Shown here in pieces: positions 48,937-57,006 of a stretch of 64,000 nucleotides of DNA. Source of the DNA: Luteitalea sp. (lineage in GTDB: Bacteria; Acidobacteriota; Vicinamibacteria; Vicinamibacterales; Vicinamibacteraceae); assembly GCA_009377495.1 (NCBI GenBank), contig WHTZ01000018.1, positions 28,668-92,667 of the forward strand, in the 5' to 3' direction. The translations under genes and the position numbers were made by a program. Under the pieces are notes generated by a model. It saw only the letters and a program-made list of their open reading frames with translations, searched no databases and was not told where the DNA came from. Position 1 is the first letter of the stretch; every line of letters begins with the position of its first letter.

Positions 48937-51900
48937 GGTCCTGGGAGATCTGCCGTTTCGAAATCGCCTACCAGTCTCGCCGCGTCTCGACATGGCTCTA
49001 TTTCCCGGTCTTGCTGACGCTCACCTACCACATGACCAGGGAGATCTATATCGACAACGCGCGTCGCGACGGCTACTTCTTCAACGCGCCGTTCGTCATC
49101 GCGGTCATGACCTTTTACGGCACCCTAATGGGGCTGCTGATCGCCCCCCAGCTGGCCGGCGATGCGGCAGCGCGGGACGTACAGACGCGGATGGATCCGC
49201 TCTTCTACACCACGCCGGTCGGCAAGGCCGCGTACCTGCGGGGCCGATTCCTTGCGGCCTTCATCCTCTACGCGGTGATCCTGTGGGCCGTGCCGCTCGG
49301 ACTGCTACTTGCCGCAGTCGTGCCGGGCCCGGAGGCCGAGCTCATTGGTCCATTCCGTCCGGCTGCCTATCTCGGCGCTTACCTGTCCCTTGCGCTGCCG
49401 AACGCCTTCGTCGCGACAACGTTCCTGTTTTCGATGGCCGCGCTGGGCCGGCTCGCCATGGCGAGTTACCTCGGCAGTCTGCTCCTCTTCATCGTCGTCG
49501 GCTTCAGCCGGTTGTTCGTGGCCGGGACGTTGGAGTGGTGGGAGCTGGCGAAGCTGCTGGATCCCTTCGGCTGGACAGTGCTGGCCGAGCTTTCGAGGGT
49601 ATGGACGCCGGTCGAAAAGAGCACGCGTTTGATCGGATTGCAGGGCTCGCTCCTCTCGAACCGCTTCCTTTGGATCGGCATTGCCCTGGGCGTGCTCGCG
49701 CTCACCCACCTCCGGTTTCGCTTGGCGCACCATACTGCGGGCGCCTGGTGGAGCCGCGGCGCGCGACGGGCGGACCAGGAAACCCCGATGGGTGACGCTA
49801 CCGTGCATGTGGCGCCGCGGGTGCGGCGCACATTCGGTTTGGCGACGCACGCGCGCCAGTTGCTCACCGTCGCCCGGGAATCTTTCCAGGAGATCGTGAC
49901 GAGCTGGGGCGGCCTTGTCCTGGCCGGGATGGTGGCGCTCGCGGCGCTCGCGGCTGTCAGCGCCACCCAAATCGACCACATGGGCGTGCCGCTGTTCGCG
50001 ACGGCCGAGCGCATAACGGCGTTCTTGGCTGCTCCCATGACGAGTCCCCAGGAAGTTTTCGGGATGATCGTCCCGCTGCTCATCGTGATCTACGCGGGCG
50101 AGCTGGTCTGGCAGGAACGGGAAGCGCGCCTGAGCGAGATCACCGGCGCTGCGCCGGTCCCGGAATGGGTCTGTTTCTTGGGCAAGTTCGTGGGACTTGG
50201 CCTGGTGCTCGTCGCGCTGCAGGCGCTCATGATGGCGGCCGGAATCCTCAGCCAGGTCCTCCTGGGCCACTTCGATTTCGAAATCGGCCTGTACGCGCGG
50301 ATTTTTATCGGGCTTCAGCTCCCCGACTACCTCCTCTTCGCCCTGCTTGCCCTCGTCGTTCACGTGCTGGTGAATCATAAGTACGTCGGACATCTCGTTG
50401 TCGTCGTCGCCTACGGGTTCATGGTCTTTAGCCCGGCGCTCGGAGTCGAGCACAACCTGCTCATCTACGCATCCGATCCTGGCTGGACGTATTCGGACAT
50501 GCGCGGCTTCGAACCATTCATCGGGCCGTGGGTCTGGTTCAAGTTCTATTGGGCCGCATGGGCGCTGTTGCTGGCGGTGGCGGCGACGCTGCTCTGGGTA
50601 CGCGGCAATGAAGCGGACCTCGGCTCGCGGCTTGCGCTCGCGCGCCGCCGCTTCACGCGTCGAGCCGCCGGGCTCGCCGCTGTTGCCGTGGCCCTCATTC
50701 TGACGTTGGGCGGTTTCATCTTCTACAACACGAACGTCCTGAACGCATACCAGACCGCCTCCGATGGCCAGGCGCGGCGCGCGGGATATGAGCGGCGCTA
50801 CGGACAGTACAAGAGCGTTCCGCAGCCGCAGCCGACGGCCATCAACCTCAACGTGGAGATCTATCCGGAGCACCGCGCAGCAGAGATCCGCGGCACGTTC
50901 CGTCTCGTGAACACGAGCGCTGCGGCGATCGGCTCTGTTCATCTCGCCACCAACCCGGCCGTCACCACAACGGGCATCCGCCTGGATCGGCCAGCGAAGA
51001 ACGTGCTTACCGACGACGAGTTCGGCCACCGGATTTATGCCTTGGAGGCACCGCTCCAGCCCGGCGAGTCGCTGCAGCTTGATTTCGAGGTGCATTTCAA
51101 GCCGCGTGGGTTCCCCAACCGCGGCATGGATGCCTCGGTCGTCACGAACGGTACCTACTTCACGAATGACGCGTGGTTGCCGGCCATCGGCTATCAGGCC
51201 GACCGCGAACTTCGAAGTGCCGGTGATCGCCGAAAGTATGGACTTGCCGCGCGCCCTGAGACGCCGGTGCTCGACGATGTCGAAGCACGGCGCGATGCGG
51301 GAGGTGCCGCTCGGATTTCGTTCGAGGCGGTCGTTGGCACGGGCGAAGGTCAAGTCGCCGTCGCGCCTGGGAGGTTGCGACGAACGTGGACGCAAGGCGG
51401 ACGGCGCTACTTTCACTACGCGACCGATGCTCCGATCGGGAATCACTACGCGTTCTTCTCCGCGGCCTACGCGGTGCATGAAGCGCGGTGGAATGACACG
51501 TGGATAGAGATCTTTCACCATCCGACCCATGCGTGGAACGTGGACCGCATGGCCCGGAGCGTACAGGCGTCGCTGGACTACTACACGCAGCAGTTCGGCC
51601 GATACCCGCATGGCCAGCTCAGGTTCGTCGAGCAACCTGGCGATGGCGTCGCCGCACATGCTTCTCCAGTCAACATCTCGTACGAGGAAGGGTTCTCTCT
51701 GCTGAACCCCGGCGCCGATCCGCGGGACATCGATCTTCCTTTCGCAGTAACGGCGCATGAAGTGGCGCATCAGTGGTGGGGTGCCACGCTCACACCCGCA
51801 CCCGTCGAGGGTGCCGCAGTGCTCACCGAGAGCCTGGCGTGGTACTCGGCGATGCAGGTCGTCGAGCAGACCTTCGGCCGCGAGCACTTGCGCCGGCTTC

Positions 51901-52541
51901 TGAGCATGATGCGGGAGGTCTATGCAGCGCCGCGCACGCGTGCCGAAGTCCCGCTGCTCCGCGCCACCGATTCGTTCCTCACGTACCGCAAAGGCCCGTT
52001 CGCGATGTACGCCCTGCGCGAGTACGCCGGCACCGAGCAAGTAAACGGCGCGCTACGGCGCTTGCTCGAGAGGCACGGCTCGGGAACGCCTCCCCTGGCA
52101 ACTTCTCTTGATCTCTACCGGGAACTTCAGGCAGTCATTCCGCAGTCGCTCCACTATCTTCTTGTCGATCTCTTTGAAACGAACACGTTCTGGGAGCTTG
52201 CGACGCAAGGAGTAACCGCGAAGCAAACCGAGACAGGCACCTGGCAGGTGACGCTCGACGTGAAGACGCGCAAGGTGGTGGTGGACACCGCGGGCGTCGA
52301 GACCGAAGTTCCGATGGATGACCTCATCGAAGTCGGTGTGTTCACGGCCGCGAAGGCCGCAGGACCCGGCGAACCGCTGTACCTGCAAATGCACCGCATG
52401 CGCTCCGGCGAGCATCGCATCACCGTGATGGTGGCGAGCAAACCCGCCCGGGCGGGGATCGACCCGCGGAACCTTTTGATCGATGTAGAGGGCGATGACA
52501 ATCTCAAGGAGATAACACGCCTAGCGGGTCAAAAGAGATGA
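48933..52541 (+). CDS. ABC-2 type permease fused to an M1-family aminopeptidase domain
   Basis: 1202 residues. The N-terminal ~590 residues are two sets of transmembrane helices of an ABC-2 permease (for example VLTLTYHMTREIY, LAAFILYAVILWAVPLGLLL, later YLLFALLALVVHVLV and LLLAVAATLLWV). The remainder is an extracytoplasmic peptidase of the M1 type: the zinc motif is H942-E-V-A-H946 (HEVAHQWWG) with E966 about 20 residues on, and the exopeptidase-like preceding segment SPVNISYEEGF. Fused permease/M1 proteins are known in a few phyla, but their substrate is undefined. It may trim or degrade peptides during export or resistance. Closes the operon. Confidence 0.9.
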   Translation: MRSWEICRFEIAYQSRRVSTWLYFPVLLTLTYHMTREIYIDNARRDGYFFNAPFVIAVMTFYGTLMGLLIAPQLAGDAAARDVQTRMDPLFYTTPVGKAAYLRGRFLAAFILYAVILWAVPLGLLLAAVVPGPEAELIGPFRPAAYLGAYLSLALPNAFVATTFLFSMAALGRLAMASYLGSLLLFIVVGFSRLFVAGTLEWWELAKLLDPFGWTVLAELSRVWTPVEKSTRLIGLQGSLLSNRFLWIGIALGVLALTHLRFRLAHHTAGAWWSRGARRADQETPMGDATVHVAPRVRRTFGLATHARQLLTVARESFQEIVTSWGGLVLAGMVALAALAAVSATQIDHMGVPLFATAERITAFLAAPMTSPQEVFGMIVPLLIVIYAGELVWQEREARLSEITGAAPVPEWVCFLGKFVGLGLVLVALQALMMAAGILSQVLLGHFDFEIGLYARIFIGLQLPDYLLFALLALVVHVLVNHKYVGHLVVVVAYGFMVFSPALGVEHNLLIYASDPGWTYSDMRGFEPFIGPWVWFKFYWAAWALLLAVAATLLWVRGNEADLGSRLALARRRFTRRAAGLAAVAVALILTLGGFIFYNTNVLNAYQTASDGQARRAGYERRYGQYKSVPQPQPTAINLNVEIYPEHRAAEIRGTFRLVNTSAAAIGSVHLATNPAVTTTGIRLDRPAKNVLTDDEFGHRIYALEAPLQPGESLQLDFEVHFKPRGFPNRGMDASVVTNGTYFTNDAWLPAIGYQADRELRSAGDRRKYGLAARPETPVLDDVEARRDAGGAARISFEAVVGTGEGQVAVAPGRLRRTWTQGGRRYFHYATDAPIGNHYAFFSAAYAVHEARWNDTWIEIFHHPTHAWNVDRMARSVQASLDYYTQQFGRYPHGQLRFVEQPGDGVAAHASPVNISYEEGFSLLNPGADPRDIDLPFAVTAHEVAHQWWGATLTPAPVEGAAVLTESLAWYSAMQVVEQTFGREHLRRLLSMMREVYAAPRTRAEVPLLRATDSFLTYRKGPFAMYALREYAGTEQVNGALRRLLERHGSGTPPLATSLDLYRELQAVIPQSLHYLLVDLFETNTFWELATQGVTAKQTETGTWQVTLDVKTRKVVVDTAGVETEVPMDDLIEVGVFTAAKAAGPGEPLYLQMHRMRSGEHRITVMVASKPARAGIDPRNLLIDVEGDDNLKEITRLAGQKR

Positions 52542-53531
52542 TGAACTTCAAACGACTGAAGGATTTACGAGGGAATTCAACGATGTCCAAGAAGCGGATT
52601 TCCGTTTAGCAAACCGCCTTACGCGGCTCTCTGGAAGTCTTCGATTTGGCGCATCCAGCTGGTCAGTGGGTTCCATCTGGGTAAAATCTGGGCCACCAAC
52701 TCCAAGTCGTTGATTCTAAACACCTGAAATCCCCAACCCACTCCGTGGATCGAACCGCCGCTTGTTGTAGGCCCATTGTGCAGCGGTCTCCTGAACCGCT
52801 GAACACAAGGACGGCGAAGTCAACCGCGCTTGCGGGCTTTACTTGGGCCGCGATCATTACCTCGGTCGACTTGACGATCCGATCCTCGCCCCTTCGAAGT
52901 TTGAGTGCTCAAACCGCATCGGCGGGTGCAGCTTCCAAATGTGCAGGAACTTCTCGGCCATGAACGCACGACGCGCCAACCAGGTGCGCCCACGCAGCGA
53001 CTGGCCGACTCCCTGCTCGGGACCGATGGTTGGATTACTCACCACCGGGCGACGACTCGGACCTATCCGACTTGACGGGCATCCAGGACAGCCGTTGCCG
53101 CAGCGACCTTCGGCGAGTTCGAATCCCTCGCTCCCACCCAGCCGATCCGCAAGACACGCCCGTGCCTGGTTGTATGAAAGCAAGTATGGGGAACCTTAAA
53201 GGGCGATCCGAACAGCATTGCACCGCAAAGGCCGGCGGCAAAAGGCCCAGCGGCGATGTCAGATGCCGACCTGATTGCGCCTCGGTGACCTAGCCGCGAC
53301 GGGAGCAGCTGCGGCCGACTTGACATGATGGAACCTACGAAGCCGTGAAGGCGGGCCTTCGGCGGCGGTCTGAATATCGAAACTGAGACGCGTACGCCAT
53401 GGTCGCGTCCCGCCAGGCTGAGTGCGGCCCGCAAGAGGCCAACTTCGAACCCGTGGTCGTGGCTGGCTGACTCCAAGGCCGCACGCGGTCGACCCTCCAC
53501 AGCGGCGGCCCGACGGAAACTCACGCTGACT
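52542..53531. other. Non-coding scarred region
   Basis: 990 bp with no gene I can support. It holds copy 1 of a 115-bp repeat (52582-52696) and, at 53114-53143, a tRNA 3'-end-like string (GAGTTCGAATCCCTCGCTCC ... CCACCCA) without a matching 5' half. Short frames on both strands are broken. Looks like debris of past insertions and deletions. Confidence 0.6.
52582..52696. repeat. 115-bp repeat, copy 1
   Basis: About 95% identical (6 differences) to 60788-60902. Contains the palindromic-like GTTTAGCAAAC and CGGATTTCCG segments. Read on the minus strand it carries a short frame (VAQILPRWNPLTSWMRQIED...FQRAA then stop), conserved in both copies, which suggests the end of a once-coding element. 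Confidence 0.75.
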
Positions 53532-53688
53532 CTACTCATGCCGAAGCACGAGCAGGGGATCGACCAGGGCCGCGGCGCGCGCCGGCACGAGCGCGGCGAC
53601 GATCGCAACCAAGGCAAGAATCGCCGCCGCGCCGCTCATCACCAGCGGGTCGTGCCGCTCGAGACCGAAGATCGTCTGATCCAGCGCC
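53532..53688 (-). pseudogene. C-terminal fragment of an ADOP/MacB-like permease
   Basis: About 51 residues, LDQTIFGLERHDPLVM ... ALVPARAAALVDPLLVLRHE, match the last transmembrane helix and tail of ADOP permeases. The upstream coding is lost and replaced by unrelated sequence. A relic of a deleted permease, divergent from the PadR gene at 53947. Confidence 0.75.
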
Positions 53689-53910
53689 GGTCCAAACTGG
53701 CGACGCCAATCGAACACCGATAGGCCAAGGGTCGCCAGATATTGTCCGATCGCTGATGCTTCTCTTGGAGCGTGCGCGAAACCTGCCGCAGCAGCGCCGC
53801 ACGCCTTTGCCGACGCGGTTATCGCGGCCGATCGCTGGTGACACTGGAAGCAGAAGGCCACAGGGGCGGTCTTGCGCCTTGGCGGCGGACGTCTGCCCGT
53901 CATCCATCCG

Positions 53911-53946
53911 TTGACAATATACTCACCGTGGATATAGCATCGCGTC
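53911..53946 (+). promoter_or_regulatory. padR promoter with inverted repeat
   Basis: TTGACA (53911-53916), 16-nt spacer, TATAGC (53933-53938), 8 nt to ATG. The spacer region TATACTCACCGTGGATATA is an imperfect inverted repeat, a likely PadR operator. Confidence 0.55.
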
Positions 53947-54318
53947 ATGCGCGAGCGAAACCCCAACGCCGACGCCATCATGGCAATGCTGCCGCTCCTA
54001 CCGGCGACCTTTCATATCCTCGTCGCGCTGGCCGACGAGGATCGTCATGGCTACGCGATCATTCAGGATGTCGCCGCTCGCACCGACGGCTCGATCAGGC
54101 TGAGCCCGGGCACGCTGTATCGATCGATTCAGCGCATGCTCGAGGACGGGCTGATTGTCGAGACCGACGAACGGCCCTCGCCTGAAGACGATGACGAGCG
54201 GCGCCGCTACTACCGTCTCACCACGCTGGGCACTGCGGTGGCAAAGGCGGAAGCTGCGCGATTGATGGATCTCGTCCGTATGGCGCGGGCGCGTGGGCTG
54301 GCGCCGCGCAAGGTCTGA
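53947..54318 (+). CDS. PadR family transcriptional regulator
   Basis: 123 residues, winged-helix repressor: LPLLPATFHILVALADEDRHGYAIIQDV, LSPGTLYRSIQRMLEDGLIVE, RRYYRLTTLGTAVAKAEAARL. Regulates the adjoining ADOP permeases in all likelihood. Its stop is directly followed by the GTG start of the first permease. The leader is predicted to be only about 2 nt. Confidence 0.9.
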   Translation: MRERNPNADAIMAMLPLLPATFHILVALADEDRHGYAIIQDVAARTDGSIRLSPGTLYRSIQRMLEDGLIVETDERPSPEDDDERRRYYRLTTLGTAVAKAEAARLMDLVRMARARGLAPRKV

Positions 54319-56910
54319 GTGTCAGCCATGTACCGCTGGCTGCTGCGACTCTATCCCGCGTCATTCCGCAACGAGTACGGCCGCGAGATGGCGACCGCTT
54401 TTGCGCGCGAACGGCGAGACACGCGAACCGCGCTCGGCATGGCCGCGCTGTGGCTGCGCGTGATCGCTGATACCTGCGTCAATGCCGCCGGCATCCACTG
54501 GGACATCCTCAGGCAGGACCTGCGCTACACGCTGCGGACGCTGCGCCGCACGCCGGCGTTTGCCCTGACCGCGGTCACCGTCGTCGCGCTTGGCATCGGC
54601 GCGACGACCGCAGCGTTCTCGCTTGCCGATTTCGTGCTGATTCGACCGTTGCCGTTTCCGGAGGCCGATCGTCTGGTGCGGTTCTCGGAAGAGCGTCCGG
54701 GCTTTCCGCGCATGGAGCTCGCGCCGTCCAACTACCGCGACCTGAAACAGATGGCGACCTCGTTCGAAGCGCTCGGCGCCTATCGCGGGCTCTCGGTGAA
54801 TCTGGTCGGCGCGCGGCAGCCGCTCCGTCTGCAGGGGGCGGCCATGACCGCCGATGTTCTCGCCGCGCTTGCCGTGCGCCCGATGATGGGCCGGCCGTTC
54901 ACGGCGGCGGACGACGTCGCTGGCGCGCCAGCGACGGCACTTGTGAGCTATGCGCTCTGGCAGCAGGAGTTCGGTGGTGATGCGTCGATCGTGGGGCGCC
55001 CCGTGCGCCTCGACGGCGAGGTCTACACCGTCATTGGCGTCATGCCGCGCGACTTCAACTTCCCCAGCCGTGGCGCCCAGCTCTGGACGGCGATGCGCTT
55101 CGTTCCCGCCGACTTCGTCGATCGCAACAACAACTATCTGCAGGGAATTGCACGGTTGCGACGTGATGTCTCCGTCGACGCGGCGCGGACCGAGATGTCC
55201 ATGCTGGCCGGCCGGCTGCAACAGCCGTATCCAAAAGAGAACGAACAGACCGGCGTCAGCGTGATCCGCCTGCGCGACGGCGTTTCGCAACAGAGCCGTA
55301 CGCTGCTCGTCGCGCTGTTCGGCGCGGCAGTGTGCGTGCTGTTGATCGCGTGCGCGAACCTGACCAACCTCCTGCTCGCCCGCGCGATCGTCCGACGGCG
55401 CGAGATGGCCGTCCGCATAGCGCTCGGCGCTGGCCGCGAACGAGTGCTGCGGCAACTGCTGACCGAGAGCCTTGTGGTCACCGGGGCCGGCGGTGTGCTC
55501 GGTCTGGCGCTGGCCGCAGCGACCCTGCCGATCCTCTCTCGCCTCGTGCCCACCGCGTTGCCGATCGCCGAAACCCCATCCATGGACGTGCGCGTCGTCG
55601 GGTTCGCGATGGCCCTGACGATGGTGACCGGTGTCGCGTTCGGCATTGTGCCGTTGCTCCAGCACCATCGCGATCGCGCGAGTGAGGGACTGCGCGAGGG
55701 CGCGCGCAGCGGCGGTAGTGGCCGAGAGGGGATGCGCGGCGCTCTGGTTGTCGCCGAGATCACCGCGTCGGTCGTCCTGCTCGTGATGTGCGGCCTTCTG
55801 CTCCGTGCCTTGTGGACGATTCAGGCGATCGATCCCGGGTTCAGACTCGAGCACACCCTGACAGCGCGCACGTCGTTGCCGATGCCAAAGTACGAAACAC
55901 TCGGCGCACGGACCGGCTTCTACGATGGCGTGCTGTCGGAGATTCGCGCGCTGCGGGGCGTGTCGAGCGCCGCGTATATCAGCTTCCTGCCGCTCGGCGA
56001 CATGCGCGGAGGCATCTTCCCGGTGGGGATCAGCGGCCACGTCGAGAGCCGCCGCGAGGACAACGTTGCGTTTCTCCGCTACGTGACACCCGGCTTCTTC
56101 CAGACGCTCGGCATACCCATCCTGCAGGGCCGTGACGTTCGAGATGCGGATCACCTCGACGGTCCGCCGGTCGCCATCGTCAGTGCGTCGTTTGTGACGC
56201 AGTTCCTTCCGGGGCAGGAGGCGCTCGGGCGGCGCTTCAACTTCGCCGCTGCCAATCGCGAGATCGTCGGGGTCGTGGCTGATGTAAAGATGCGAGGACT
56301 CACGCGCGTCAGCGAGCCGCAGGTCTACATTCCGCATCGACAACTGCCGGATCGCACATACGAGTGGTTCGCGCCCAAGGACCTCGCCGTTCGCGCAACT
56401 GGTGACCCGCTCGCGCTCGTGTCCGCCGTGCGCGCGATCGTCCAACGGGCCGACGCCGAGGTTCCGCTGTCGGACATCCAGACCCTGGAGCAGCTCGTCG
56501 ACGGCGACCTGGCGTCGCGCGTCACGCAATTGCGCGTACTGGGAGCGTTCGCCGGCGTCGCCCTCGTGCTGGGCGGAATCGGCATTCATGGCCTCCTTGC
56601 ATTTGCCGTGTCTGCGCGCGTTCGTGAGATCGGCATTCGGATGGCGCTCGGTGCACGGCGAGCAGACGTCGTGGCGATGATCGCGAAGCGATCGCTGTCG
56701 CTCTCGGCAGTTGGCGTGGGCGCCGGCATCGTGCTCGCGTACACCTCAGGTCGATGGCTGCAGTCGCTGCTCGTCGGGGTGAGTCCGGCTGACGGGATGG
56801 CGTTTGCCGTCGCGGCCGCGCTCGCCGCTGCGACGGCCATTGCCGGGAGCCTGAGACCGGCACTCCGCGCAGCACGAGTCGATCCGGTTACCGTGATCCG
56901 ACTCGAGTAG
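54319..56910 (+). CDS. ADOP/MacB-like ABC permease
   Basis: 863 residues. N-terminal ADOP prefix (MYRWLLRLYPASFRNEYG...) with one helix, then two MacB-type halves (DLRYTLRTLRRTPAFALTAVTVVALGIGATTAAF; LVALFGAAVCVLLIACANLTNLLLARA; final GIRMALGARRADVVAMI) and the DPVTVIRLE end. Membrane subunit of an ABC efflux or assembly system; the partner ATPase is not encoded here. GTG at 54319 has AAGG 5 nt upstream; ATG at 54328 is the alternative. Immediately downstream of the PadR gene. Confidence 0.9.
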   Translation: MSAMYRWLLRLYPASFRNEYGREMATAFARERRDTRTALGMAALWLRVIADTCVNAAGIHWDILRQDLRYTLRTLRRTPAFALTAVTVVALGIGATTAAFSLADFVLIRPLPFPEADRLVRFSEERPGFPRMELAPSNYRDLKQMATSFEALGAYRGLSVNLVGARQPLRLQGAAMTADVLAALAVRPMMGRPFTAADDVAGAPATALVSYALWQQEFGGDASIVGRPVRLDGEVYTVIGVMPRDFNFPSRGAQLWTAMRFVPADFVDRNNNYLQGIARLRRDVSVDAARTEMSMLAGRLQQPYPKENEQTGVSVIRLRDGVSQQSRTLLVALFGAAVCVLLIACANLTNLLLARAIVRRREMAVRIALGAGRERVLRQLLTESLVVTGAGGVLGLALAAATLPILSRLVPTALPIAETPSMDVRVVGFAMALTMVTGVAFGIVPLLQHHRDRASEGLREGARSGGSGREGMRGALVVAEITASVVLLVMCGLLLRALWTIQAIDPGFRLEHTLTARTSLPMPKYETLGARTGFYDGVLSEIRALRGVSSAAYISFLPLGDMRGGIFPVGISGHVESRREDNVAFLRYVTPGFFQTLGIPILQGRDVRDADHLDGPPVAIVSASFVTQFLPGQEALGRRFNFAAANREIVGVVADVKMRGLTRVSEPQVYIPHRQLPDRTYEWFAPKDLAVRATGDPLALVSAVRAIVQRADAEVPLSDIQTLEQLVDGDLASRVTQLRVLGAFAGVALVLGGIGIHGLLAFAVSARVREIGIRMALGARRADVVAMIAKRSLSLSAVGVGAGIVLAYTSGRWLQSLLVGVSPADGMAFAVAAALAAATAIAGSLRPALRAARVDPVTVIRLE

Positions 56911-57006
56911 GTTCGGATTCACCTTCTGCCGCGTTTCCATATTTGCGTATCGCGACCATCGCGATCGTCGCGCAGCAGGATTCACTTGTGTTTCTGGAGT
57001 ATCGCG

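Noticed and set aside
49305..52040. A 911-codon open frame opposite the permease/peptidase fusion
   Set aside because: Antisense shadow full of His/Arg; the forward gene is clearly real.
52810..53200. Short frames around 52.8-53.2 kb that look like fragments of a transposase
   Set aside because: No DDE, HUH or serine/tyrosine recombinase motif could be found and the frames are broken in all directions.
54361..56589. A 742-codon open frame opposite an ADOP permease
   Set aside because: Antisense shadow of a conserved membrane protein.
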